Assembly (NCBI RefSeq): GCF_020990385.1
Contig: NZ_CP087597.1
Location: forward strand, 581,001 to 645,000
DNA from: Paracoccus sp. MA
GTDB taxonomy: Bacteria; Pseudomonadota; Alphaproteobacteria; Rhodobacterales; Rhodobacteraceae
Length of the DNA stretch: 64,000 nt
Reading direction: 5' to 3'
Each line of letters starts with the position of its first letter. The stretch's first letter is position 1. Shown one piece after another: positions 30,487-39,063 of this stretch. Below the pieces are notes generated by a model that saw only the letters and a list, made by a program, of their open reading frames with translations, searched no databases and was not told where the DNA came from. A program made the translations under genes and the position numbers.

Positions 30487-32273
30487 CACAGTGCCATGGT
30501 CTCGACGGCCACCAGGGCGGCGGCCTCGGCCTTGGCCTTGGTGCCCGGGATGCCGGCCGAGATGATGCCGGCCGTCTGCGCCTCAAGCGCCGCGTCCGAG
30601 GGCGACATCTTGCCCATGGCCGCCGCCACCACCGCCGGAACGGTGACGTTGACGATCACGTTGCCGGCCAGCAGCAGCTCGCTGGCGATGGGCGCAAGCA
30701 CCGAGAGGAACGGCGCGCGTTCCTTGCCGATGCCCTGCGCGACCTCGGGGACGACGGCGTTGATGACGCCTTCCATGCGGATGGTCTCGTCCCCCAGCGT
30801 CACCTCGGCGTCCAGCGCCGGGTCGAAGGCCAGCCAGCGCGCCGCCATCTTGCTGGAGCGGCGCGCGCCCTTGGCGATCCTGGTGAAATGCACCTTGACC
30901 GTCTTGCCCTTGGCCCTGGTCAGCGCCTCGGCGCCGCGCTTTTCGACCCGCAGCTGGCGTTCATGGTCCAGTTCGCGGACGATGTCGCCCAGGCTCTTGC
31001 CCGCGGACAGCTCGTCATAGGTGCGGCTGGCGCGGTCATAAAGCACCCGCGTCAGCACCGGCGTCGAGGCGATGATCAGCGCATCCGTTACCGGCCCGTT
31101 GCAGACCTGCGTGGCCTTGCGGCCGATGATGTTCATGGCGATCATCGCGGTGTCGGGGTCGAAGCTGGTCGCCAGCCTGCGCTCGCGCAGCGCCTTGGCG
31201 ACCGATTGCTCGGTCGAGCCGTCCTCCAGCAGGCACAAGAGCGCGATCACCGCATCGCCGCAGACATGGCCAAGCGGCGGGTTCACCGGGCCGGCGCCGG
31301 CGCCGCAGATCCCCTCTTCGAAGACCGAGATGATCTCGTCCAGCGCCATGATGCCGATCACGGTCGGCCCGCCGATATCCTTGAGGATCAGGCCCAGGTC
31401 GCCGATCAGCTTGCCGGTATCGACTTCCTTGCCGGTGATCCGGACATGCAGCTTTTCCGGCAGTCCGGCGGTGCGCACGGCGGACAGGCCGGCGACATAG
31501 GCGCTCGTGACCTTGCCATAGGGGCCGTATTCCTCGCGCACATCGGCGTCGGGATGGATGATCTCCAGGATGGCGGCGGCGCCGAACAGCGCCGACAGAA
31601 ATTTCTGGCTGGGCATGCCGGCGCCGGACATGGCGTCCATCATCGCCTTGGTGCCGATGGCGGCGCCTTTTTCGGCCATGCCGGGGAAGATGAAATCCTC
31701 GCCCAGGGCGCCGTGCCCGACCATCACGCCGCCGCCGACGCCCTCGGGGATGTCGCGGCCCTGGATCGGCGACAGCTTGCCCTTCATCATCGCGTCATAG
31801 ACCGCCGAGACCGCGGCGAAGCCCGAGATCTTGTTGTTCATCTTGGCCGTCGGCACCGCGGCAAGGCCCGAGCGGCTGACCCCCGCGATCATGCGCGCCG
31901 AGGAGCCCAGCTTGCGGTTGCCCGCCGGGATGCCGACCTGCGCATTCGCGCCGACCAGGTAAAGGATCGTCGCGGCGATCAGCGCCGCGTTGGCGCCGTC
32001 CGCGCCGCCGTCCTTCGCCACCTTGATCGCCTTGGCCAGCAGGTCGTCAATCGGCTGGTGGACGGCATCGGCGAATTTCACCTCGGGGCTGACGCCGCGG
32101 CGCAGCTCGGTCGCGATCACGTTGCAGACCGCGACGACGGGGATGTTGAGCATCCCATGGCCTCCGGTCAGGGCCTCGACCCGGTCGCTGGTCAGCCAGC
32201 CGGGGTTCGATGCCGCCGCCATGACCGAGGCCAGGATGACCTTTTCGCGCTGCTGATCGGATGTCTTGTCCAT
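30486..32273 (-). CDS. Conserved-looking 595-residue protein of unknown function, first gene of the lar operon
   Basis: I do not recognise the family. The ATG at 32273 has GGGAGGA at ideal spacing. The protein looks soluble, Gly/Ala-rich and cytoplasmic, with strongly patterned segments: VCNVIATELRRGVSPEVKF, DGGADGANAALIAATILYLV, GIPAGNRKLGSSARMIAGVS, IPEGVGGGVMVGHGALGEDF, a Cys-containing EEGICGAGAGPVNPPLGHVC, and near the end SAGIPGTKAKAEA. Scattered His and Cys (GGHGML, GHGALGEDF, GHVCGDA) could bind metal or cofactor. It shares an operon with larC2-like, larC, larE and larB and no larA is nearby. A cofactor-using enzyme or cofactor-delivery protein is the obvious hypothesis. Confidence 0.7.
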   Translation of the reverse strand: MDKTSDQQREKVILASVMAAASNPGWLTSDRVEALTGGHGMLNIPVVAVCNVIATELRRGVSPEVKFADAVHQPIDDLLAKAIKVAKDGGADGANAALIAATILYLVGANAQVGIPAGNRKLGSSARMIAGVSRSGLAAVPTAKMNNKISGFAAVSAVYDAMMKGKLSPIQGRDIPEGVGGGVMVGHGALGEDFIFPGMAEKGAAIGTKAMMDAMSGAGMPSQKFLSALFGAAAILEIIHPDADVREEYGPYGKVTSAYVAGLSAVRTAGLPEKLHVRITGKEVDTGKLIGDLGLILKDIGGPTVIGIMALDEIISVFEEGICGAGAGPVNPPLGHVCGDAVIALLCLLEDGSTEQSVAKALRERRLATSFDPDTAMIAMNIIGRKATQVCNGPVTDALIIASTPVLTRVLYDRASRTYDELSAGKSLGDIVRELDHERQLRVEKRGAEALTRAKGKTVKVHFTRIAKGARRSSKMAARWLAFDPALDAEVTLGDETIRMEGVINAVVPEVAQGIGKERAPFLSVLAPIASELLLAGNVIVNVTVPAVVAAAMGKMSPSDAALEAQTAGIISAGIPGTKAKAEAAALVAVETMAL

Positions 32274-32469
32274 CTGTTCCTCCCACCGCATGCCTGCGGT
32301 TCAGACAATTTCAAGTACTCTGCCCGGCATCCTCGGGGTTTCACGGGAAGATGGCCGGGCGCACATTTCCGGTCGCCCTGGGTTTCGGCCTTCAAGACAC
32401 GGTGTAATCCATCTTTCTTCGACAAGACCGCGAAAAGATTTCAACCTTCATGAGTTTATATGATCGCGC

Positions 32470-33181
32470 TCAGCGGACCGCCGCGTTTCTGGTTCGGGTC
32501 GCACGCCAGAGCAGAGGTGCGAGCACGAAGGCGACCGCCGGAAAGACCATCCGGTTGACCGTGCCCCAGCCCGAGCTGTGAAGAAGCGAGCCGGAGAAGA
32601 AGGATGCGCAGGCCACGGCGCCGAAAACCACAAAGTCGTTGACCCCTTGCGCCTTGCCGCGTTCTTCGGGCCCCGCGAAGGCATGGCCGGGCAGCGCCTC
32701 CCGCGTCCAGATCACCAGTTGCGGGCCGATGATCGCGGCGGCGAGGCCGCCCAGCATCACCCGCGCGATGGCCCTTTCCCGGTCATGCCCGCCAAGACCG
32801 TCGGTTGCGGCGAAGCGGTAGCTTTGCACATAGGCCGAGTAGAAACCGGCCAGGAAGGTGCCGGCGCAGAAGATCAGGAAGCTGGCCCAGACGATGCCCG
32901 TCGTGGCAACCAGCCCGGCCAGCATGCCGATCATGGCACCGAAGACATAGCTGGAACGCCGGCCGAAATGGCGCATCGCCACGGCCGCCGGGATCGTCCC
33001 CAGCGCCAGCCCCAGGTTCAGCAGGCTGACCGGCAGGGTCACCAGCGCCGGGTTCGAGGACAGTTGCTGGCTGACCTAGACCGCCAAGGGACACCACGAT
33101 AGGCGTGCTGGCGCCGCCAAGCGATTGGGCGGCCGTGAGCATCCAGGTGTTTCTCGGCGCGGTATGGTGGTGATCCGACAT
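32470..33181 (-). pseudogene. Decayed MFS transporter (frameshift plus internal deletion)
   Basis: The first 35 residues (start at 33181: MSDHHHTAPRNTWMLTAAQS, then TPIVVSLGGL) and the continuation (QQLSSNPALVTLPVSLLNLG, AMRHFGRRSSYVFGAMIGM) lie in different frames. One extra base near 33077-33080 (GGTCTAGGTCAG instead of GGTCTGGTCAG) creates a stop. Further on, PGHAFAG jumps directly to PEERGKAQGVNDFVVFGAV, skipping about 150 residues expected for a 12-helix transporter. The C-terminal helices then follow. Two independent lesions make this a clear pseudogene. Confidence 0.85.
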
Positions 33182-33385
33182 TCTGGTCCTTTCCCGGTGG
33201 TTGACCGCCCCGGTCGTTTCAAGGCCCCCAAGGGCCTGAGGAGGTGTTTCAATAACTGTTTCCTGCGCGCCGCCGGAGCGACTGGATGCCGTCTCGGACG
33301 GCAGGACGATCCTTTCGTCCCGAGGGCGGCGCGCTGCTGGAATGGCTGGGCGCCGATAGGGCGTCTGGGCCGACGATTCCCGAAG

Positions 33386-34072
33386 TTAGTCGGGCATCGG
33401 CAATACATCCGGGTGTTGAAGCGGTGCGTCCTTGATCCAGATCTGCGCGCCATTCGCCCCGGCGGTGGCCCTGAGAGCCTGCCCTGAGGGGAAGCGGCCC
33501 CAGCCCTGCGCCTCCAGCGTTTCGTCGCCGATGGCCAGGCTGCCCGACAGGACGAGGAACTCCAGCCCGCGCGGGTTCTCGACGGTGATATCGGCATCGG
33601 GCTGCCAGTCCTCGACGGTAACACGCTCGGCCGCATCCTCGAACAGCAGCCGTGCTGCGCTGGCGCCGGGGCGAGGGGCAACAGTTTCGCCCTCGCCGGG
33701 CTGGCGCACGACCTGCAGGTTGTCGCCCGCGCGGTATTGCCAGAGCCTGACGAAGATCGTGCAGCCGTCCTGCGAGGCGGGCACATGCGAGGTGCCGGGC
33801 GGATTGCGGAAATAGCTGCCCGCGGGATAGTCGCCATGCTCGTCCTGGAAGGTGCCCTCGAGGACAAGGATTTCCTCGCCGCCGCTGTGGATATGGCGGA
33901 GAAAGGCGCTGCCCGGCGCATAGCGGACCAGCGAGGTCGCCCGCGCCACCTCGTCGCCCAGGCGATACAGCATCCGCCGGTCCACCCCCGCTGCGGGGCT
34001 GGGCATCCAGTCCAGTTCGGCGGATTGCACCAGAACCGGCTGCGTCAGGTCGTCATTGATGCGCATGTGCAT
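33386..34072 (-). CDS. Cupin-domain protein (ChrR-like bicupin)
   Basis: A 228-residue protein with two cupin modules. The first (about residues 40-110) has SAFLRHIHSGGEEILVLEG and FRNPPGTSHVP, giving the usual His, His, Glu and His metal ligands, as in ChrR-like cupins. The second (about 140-215) keeps the fold (EFLVLSGSLAIGDETL) but not the ligands. The role in this operon is unknown. The start at 34072 overlaps the stop of the truncated dehydrogenase gene; ATG at 34066 is also possible. The amine oxidase gene is upstream on the same strand. Confidence 0.85.
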   Translation of the reverse strand: MHMRINDDLTQPVLVQSAELDWMPSPAAGVDRRMLYRLGDEVARATSLVRYAPGSAFLRHIHSGGEEILVLEGTFQDEHGDYPAGSYFRNPPGTSHVPASQDGCTIFVRLWQYRAGDNLQVVRQPGEGETVAPRPGASAARLLFEDAAERVTVEDWQPDADITVENPRGLEFLVLSGSLAIGDETLEAQGWGRFPSGQALRATAGANGAQIWIKDAPLQHPDVLPMPD

Positions 34073-34550
34073 GCTCCTTCATCGTCAGGACCATCCTGAA
34101 TTTCACATCCCCCGAGCGCATTTTCCGATAGGCCTCCATGGCGCGCTCCAGCGGCATGGTCTCGATCATCGGGCGCGCGCCGGTCATCTCGGCATAGCCG
34201 CCATCGCAGGATGCGCCGAGGACGGGCTGGTTGCGGCACAGGTGGAACCGGCCCCGGCGGCATTCGCGGCAGGTTTCGCAATGGCCGCCGAACCGGCCGA
34301 CCCCGACGCGCTGGCCGATGCGCCAGATTGGGGGCACGCCTTCGCCCAGCTTCGCGATGCGGCCGACGACCTCATGGCCGGGGATGCGGCCGGGCGTGCC
34401 ATGCTCGATATCGCCGCTGTCCGCGCCGCAAATCCCGCAGGCCTCGACCGCGATGAGGACATGGCCGGGCTGCGGCTGCGGGACAGGCCGCTCGACCAGC
34501 TCCAGCCGGCCCGGTTCTGCGATCTGCATGGCGCGATAGGTGGCTGTCAC
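34053..34550 (-). pseudogene. Zinc alcohol dehydrogenase remnant without its nucleotide-binding domain
   Basis: A 165-codon frame. Residues 1-120 are a normal MDR catalytic N-terminus with catalytic-zinc ligands in CGICGADSGDIEHG and GHEVVG and structural-zinc cysteines in CETCRECRRGRFHLC. At GGYAEMTGARPMIE the sequence leaps to the C-terminal end (PLERAMEAYRKMRSGDVKFR). About 180 residues, the entire NAD(P)-binding Rossmann domain, are gone, in frame. The product could fold as a zinc-binding stub but not as a dehydrogenase. ATGA overlap with the amine oxidase stop shows the original operon structure. Confidence 0.85.
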
Positions 34551-35842
34551 GGCTTTGCGCTCCTGTGCTTGAGGTGCTGGCGGATCAGCGCGGCGGCGGC
34601 GCGTTCTCCGGCCTCGATGGCGCCGGCGAGATAGCCGGGGTCGTGGATGGCCGTTTCGCTGCCCGCAAGCGTCAGGCTATCCTGCCAGATGTCGCCGCTC
34701 CAGTCGCGCTTGCCGCCGAGGGGATGGTCTCCGGCGGCCTGGTCCAGCGGCGTCGCGGTCAGCGGGTCGGCGGCCCAGTCCTTGTAGAGTGTGGCTTGAG
34801 GGGCGAGTGCATTTGGCCCGAACAGCTGCCCCAGTTGCGCAACGCTTGCCACGATGACCGCATCACGCCCCGCCTGCGACCGATGGGCTGCCGGAACGCC
34901 CACGAAACCGAACAGCGCCGCCGTGCCCGAAGCCGTGGTCGCGTCGTGGATTTCGACCAGCGGGCCGATCTGGCTATGCGCCGTGCCCGACAGCCCGGCA
35001 TCCCGCCAGAAGGGACGGTCGTAGATCGCGAAGAACTTGGCATGCGGCGCCATCCATGTGGGCGTAGCGCGCCAGAGGGCAAGGGTTCGGGGCTCGGGCG
35101 CGGGGTCCAGGGCCATGGTCCCGGCCAGCAGGCGCGGCGGCAGCGCGCAGATGACATGGGCGGCCGTGATCGGTTCGGGCGAGCCCGCGACATGCGCGGC
35201 GACGCCATTCTCGGTGCGGGTGATCCGGTCGACGCGGAGACCAAGGCGAATGCTGTCGGCCGGCAGCCGAGCGGCCAGTGCCGCGATGATCGCGCCGGTG
35301 CCGCCGGCCAGCCGCATCGAGGCCGGCTCCTGCCGCATCGTCGGATAACGCTCGGGCGCCGCGCTGCCCGCGCGCTGGAACAGCAGCGACCCTTCGCTGG
35401 CCTGCGCGAAGGCGGCAAGGCCCAGTTCCCTGACGACGCGGTCCATGCCGGCATGCATGTCGGGCCAGAACCACGAGGGGCCGAGATCGAACGCGTCCGA
35501 GGCGGGCAACCCATTCGCGCCGGCCGTCAGGATACGACCGCCCAGCCGGTCGCGCGCCTCGACCAGCAGGAACCCGACGCCCGCGCGATAGAGGTGCCAC
35601 GCGGCGGTGAGGCCGGAAAGCCCACCGCCGAGAATCAGGACAGGCAAGCGTCGCGGCCCATCCGCCACGACGGAACCGGGGCGGCCTCCCGGCGCCATGC
35701 TCGCCTTCTCGGCCAGGACCTCATTTTCCAGGCGCGTCGGGGGCATCGAAAACTCGGCTTGAATAGACCAGGGCCGCGCCGACCGAAGCGCCTCCATCGC
35801 ATAGAGGTAGACTGCCCGGTCCTGGATGTTGCCCATTGTCAT
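34547..35842 (-). CDS. Flavin-containing amine oxidase
   Basis: A 431-residue FAD oxidoreductase of the monoamine oxidase family. The dinucleotide motif LILGGGLSGLTAAWHLYRAG (about residues 69-88) and EARDRLGGRI follow an unusual N-terminal extension of about 65 residues. FDLGPSWFWP is the substrate-side strand, and the C-terminal flavin motif appears near DPGYLAGAIEAGERAA. Start ATG at 35842; an ATG at 35835 has better spacing from AGAGGG and is an alternative. It would oxidise an amine to an aldehyde, which the neighbouring dehydrogenase may once have handled. Confidence 0.88.
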   Translation of the reverse strand: MTMGNIQDRAVYLYAMEALRSARPWSIQAEFSMPPTRLENEVLAEKASMAPGGRPGSVVADGPRRLPVLILGGGLSGLTAAWHLYRAGVGFLLVEARDRLGGRILTAGANGLPASDAFDLGPSWFWPDMHAGMDRVVRELGLAAFAQASEGSLLFQRAGSAAPERYPTMRQEPASMRLAGGTGAIIAALAARLPADSIRLGLRVDRITRTENGVAAHVAGSPEPITAAHVICALPPRLLAGTMALDPAPEPRTLALWRATPTWMAPHAKFFAIYDRPFWRDAGLSGTAHSQIGPLVEIHDATTASGTAALFGFVGVPAAHRSQAGRDAVIVASVAQLGQLFGPNALAPQATLYKDWAADPLTATPLDQAAGDHPLGGKRDWSGDIWQDSLTLAGSETAIHDPGYLAGAIEAGERAAAALIRQHLKHRSAKP

Positions 35843-35930
35843 CCCTCTGCGTCACGGAATGGAAGCTTCCACATGTGTCCGGCGATGGGGATTTGACAAA
35901 CGAGACTTTCTTGACCGCGGAAAAGAAAAA

Positions 35931-36848
35931 CTATCCCGAGCGAAAGCGGCCCGCCGTGCAGCGCAGCGTGGCTGCGGCTTCCTCGAACAGCCAGTCCCTG
36001 AAGGTCTTCAGCTTCGGCAGGGCCGCATATTCGCGGCGATGGACGACGTAATAGGCCAGTTTCGACGGCACATGCACTTGCGGGAACAGCCGGCACAACC
36101 GTCCGGCGGCCAGGTCATCATGCGCCAGGATGCTGCGGGCCAGCGCCACCCCGCGGCCCTCGATCACGGCCTGAAGCACGGATGCGGAGTTGTTGATGCC
36201 CATGCCGCGCTGCGGCGCCTCGTCCGTCACGCCGGCGGCTCGCAGCCATCTCTCCCAGGTGACGAAGCCCAGGGCGGGGTCGACGGAATGATCGTGGATC
36301 AAAGTCGCGCGAAGCAGGTCGGCAGGAGCGGTCAGGTTGTGCCGCTCGCGGAAGCGGCTGGCACAGACGGGAAAGACCTCCTCGTCCATCAGCTTTTCGG
36401 CGACGAGGCCGGGCCAGTCGCCCTTGCCGTAGCGGATCCCGACATCGATTCCCTGCGCCGCGTAATCGGCCAGCTTCAGGCTGGTCTCCAGGCGGATATC
36501 GGTATCGGGGCACCGGGCCTGAAAGCGGTCGATGCGCGGCAGCAGCCATTTGGCGGCGAAGGCGGGGCTGACGGTGACGTTCAGGATGCCGCCCGTCGTG
36601 ACCTCGCGCAGCCGTTCCAGCCCGATGCCCAGCCGGTCGAGGCCGGCGCGAATGTCCGGCAGGGCGCGCTCGGCCGCATCGGTGGCGGTCAGCCGCGCCT
36701 TGCCTGTCGGGCTGCGGTGGAAAAGCGGGTGACCCAACCAATCCTCCAGTCCGCGCACCATCTGTCCGACGGCGGCGGGCGTGACATTGAGCTCTGCCGC
36801 CGCGCCCGAAAAGCTGCCATGCCGGGCGCTGGCCTCGAAAGCGCGCAA
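35931..36848 (-). CDS. LysR-family regulator (GcvA-like), unusual start
   Basis: A 305-residue LysR protein. The winged helix at the N-terminus has FEASARHGSFSGAAAELNVT and VGQMVRGLEDWLGHPLFHR; the effector domain from about residue 90 has LNVTVSPAFAAKWLLPRI and a GcvA-like C-terminus. The usual family start (NRKSPVYLNALRAFEAS) is present in frame upstream of 36848, but its first codon is CTG and no ATG is available, so translation starts at TTG 36848, CTG near 36887 or not at all. It precedes the amine oxidase operon on the same strand and probably controls it (inference). Confidence 0.8.
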   Translation of the reverse strand: MRAFEASARHGSFSGAAAELNVTPAAVGQMVRGLEDWLGHPLFHRSPTGKARLTATDAAERALPDIRAGLDRLGIGLERLREVTTGGILNVTVSPAFAAKWLLPRIDRFQARCPDTDIRLETSLKLADYAAQGIDVGIRYGKGDWPGLVAEKLMDEEVFPVCASRFRERHNLTAPADLLRATLIHDHSVDPALGFVTWERWLRAAGVTDEAPQRGMGINNSASVLQAVIEGRGVALARSILAHDDLAAGRLCRLFPQVHVPSKLAYYVVHRREYAALPKLKTFRDWLFEEAAATLRCTAGRFRSG

Positions 36849-37002
36849 GGCGTTCAGATAGACCGGGGATTTTCTGTTCAGGGCACCTACTCCTGTCGGG
36901 CTGACCTTGCTACGGCGTGCTGCACGCCTTGGTCAGCATATAGCACATCGGGTCGCATACCGGGCGAATGGGACGACGGGCGGCATTCGCCAAGCCTGCG
37001 CG

Positions 37003-37430
37003 TCAGGGCTCAACGGAGCGCACGAGCCGAAAGAATCCGGCCATGTGTTCGATCCGGCTTTCGCCGGCGCGGGTGCCCAGGTTGATGCTTTTGTGCAGGC
37101 CCTGGTAGCCGATTTTCAGCAGTCGGATCGGCATGCTCGCGGCCGCTTCGCGCAAAAGCCAATCGGGAAGCACCGTGATGCAGCGGCCGGCGGCGACCAG
37201 CTGCAGCATCATGTCGATGGATTCCGCGGTGATATGCCGGGCCGGGAGGACGGGCGGGCAGCAGGAAGCGCGTGAAGATGTCCAGCCGCTCGACCGGAAC
37301 CGGCACGGTGATCAGAGTCTCGTTCACCAGAGCCTCGGGCCGGACGGTCTGGCTTTCCGCGAGCCGATGGCCCTGCCGCACCGCCAGCATCAGCTCGGGG
37401 AGCCGCGCGGCATCGAGGGACGGATCGAAA
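37003..37430 (-). pseudogene. LysR-type regulator remnant (MetR-like effector domain)
   Basis: Reading from 37428 down, DPSLDAARLPELMLAVRQGH and VNETLITVPVPVERLDIFTR match a LysR effector domain. Near 37240 a frameshift follows; in another frame the match resumes at ESIDMMLQLVAAGRCITVLP and GYQGLHKSINLGTR, ending at 37003. The DNA-binding domain is absent, and a stop codon closes the frame at its upstream side. MetR-like regulators control methionine/C1 genes; this copy is non-functional. Confidence 0.75.
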
Positions 37431-37432
37431 GG

Positions 37433-37660
37433 TCATTCAGACGGACATCCCGCCCTCGGACCGGGTGAAGTGCATTCGGCAGGCAGTTCACGGTCCAGCG
37501 CCGCGATCATCCGGTCGCGGCGCGCGGAATAGGCCGCGCGGTTCCGGCCGACATGCAGCCCGCACGCAAGGGGTTTCGCAAACGTCCCGCAATAGACGGT
37601 GCGTGTATCTTCGATGCTGTCGTGGCGGGCGATGTTCAGGGCCTCGGCCAGGTTCCGCAA
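37433..37660 (-). pseudogene. PLP-aminotransferase (MocR-like) remnant
   Basis: A 75-codon frame with fragments of a class I/II aminotransferase: ALNIARHD, then SIEDTRTVYCGTFAKPLACG, which is the strand and PLP-Lys region (Lys of FAK), then RAAYSARRDRMIAALDRELP from the small domain. The segments are joined after loss of intervening parts (at least two deletions). It abuts the LysR remnant, so both are probably debris of one locus. No function is expected. The 240 bases between here and 37902 show nothing recognisable. Confidence 0.65.
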
Positions 37661-37902
37661 TGCCTCGCGGCCGGCTAGGGACAGTGTTCCTCTCCTAGGA
37701 TCGGCGAAGTCCGGGGAAAGAACAGCTTCCTGAGGTCGCCGACCGGTCGCGCGCCGTTGCTGGGCCCCTGTGGCCGAAGCCGGGCCATCTGCGGCTCGGC
37801 CAGACAGGCGGGCTGCTCATTGTCAGGGGCTTCTCAAGGAGCCTGAATCACGCCTGGAAAATACTTTCTATATCAATCGCATTAGATTGATATGACGTGA
37901 TA

Positions 37903-38856
37903 TTACACCGTCTGCGGCGCGGATTCGAAGGCTTGGGCGATTTCCGTCTCGGTGCAGCGATTGGCCAGCATCGCCGCCAGCAGGATGCGCGCCTGTCCGG
38001 GGCGCAGCAGCCGGGCGTGGATGGCGCCCGCGCGCCGCATGTCGTGACCGCCGCCACCGCCGCCATAGATCGGCGACAGCAGCCCTTCGGGCACGCGGCT
38101 GGAGACCACCACCACGACGCCCTGGGCCTTGGCGCGCGCGATGGCCGCGACCAGCTCGGCTGTCGCATTGCCCGAACCCAGCGCCGAAATGACGATGCCC
38201 CGCGCCCCGGCGGCCAGGCTGGCCTCGAGATGCAGACCGTCGCTGCCGGGATGGGTGGCGACGATATCGACGCGGAAGCCGCCGACCGGCGCGGGCAGGG
38301 GCCGGGTGACGGTCGCGCCCTCTTCGGCCACGCGGCGGAAGGCGTCCGGCGCGTCCGAGGTGAACTTGTAAAGCCCCCAGGCCGGGAACATCCGGCCGCC
38401 GAAAGCCAGGGTGACGCCTGGCCCGGCCGCCGGCCGCAGCGCCGCGCGGACCGCATCGGCTAGGTTGCGCCCCCCGTCCGAACGCGGGTGATCCGAGGCG
38501 AATTGCGCGCCGGTGAACACCACCGGCTTGCGCGGCGCGTGTTGCAGCTGCACCAGCAGCGCGGTTTCCTCCATCGCATCGGTGCCGTGCAGCGCCACGA
38601 TGCCGGCGATGCGGGGGTCGGCCAGCTCGGCCGCCACCGCGTCGCTGATGCGCTGCATGTCGGAAAGCGTCAGGCTGGCGGAATCCTTGGCCAGCACCTC
38701 GCGCGGGCGCAGCTCGACCGCCATGGGCGGCAGCAGCGCCAGCAGGTCCCCGGCCCCCAGCCGCGGCCGCGCGGCGCCGTCCGCGCCGCGGCTGCTGGCA
38801 ATGGTGCCGCCGGTGGCAAGCACTGCCAGCAGCGATTTCTGTCCGGTTCCGGTCAC
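37903..38856 (-). CDS. L-asparaginase
   Basis: About 317 residues with both asparaginase signatures: ATGGTIASSRGADG near the N-terminus (nucleophile Thr of TGGTIA) and GIVALHGTDAMEETALLVQL (Thr-Asp pair of HGTD) with a downstream Lys. No signal peptide, so probably cytoplasmic. GTG at 38856 is the best start, opening TGTGQKSLLAVLATGG; upstream codons do not look coding. It hydrolyses asparagine to aspartate and ammonia. The adjacent FadR-type regulator on the same strand may control it. Confidence 0.9.
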   Translation of the reverse strand: MTGTGQKSLLAVLATGGTIASSRGADGAARPRLGAGDLLALLPPMAVELRPREVLAKDSASLTLSDMQRISDAVAAELADPRIAGIVALHGTDAMEETALLVQLQHAPRKPVVFTGAQFASDHPRSDGGRNLADAVRAALRPAAGPGVTLAFGGRMFPAWGLYKFTSDAPDAFRRVAEEGATVTRPLPAPVGGFRVDIVATHPGSDGLHLEASLAAGARGIVISALGSGNATAELVAAIARAKAQGVVVVVSSRVPEGLLSPIYGGGGGGHDMRRAGAIHARLLRPGQARILLAAMLANRCTETEIAQAFESAPQTV

Positions 38857-39063
38857 GTGTCGAGCCGCATGGTCGCGCAATCCCCCCTTGCAGACCCGCG
38901 GCGAGGTAGGGGCATGCCCGCCCGCCGCAATCTGTCTGACAGCTTCGATTACCACAGCGGGCGTCGGGGTCAAGTCACCTTGGTCGCGGCATGATGCGTG
39001 ATCTTGCGTCAGGGGGCCGTTCGGGCGATGCATTGTTGCGCCGGCCGGGTGCCGGGCGGAAGA

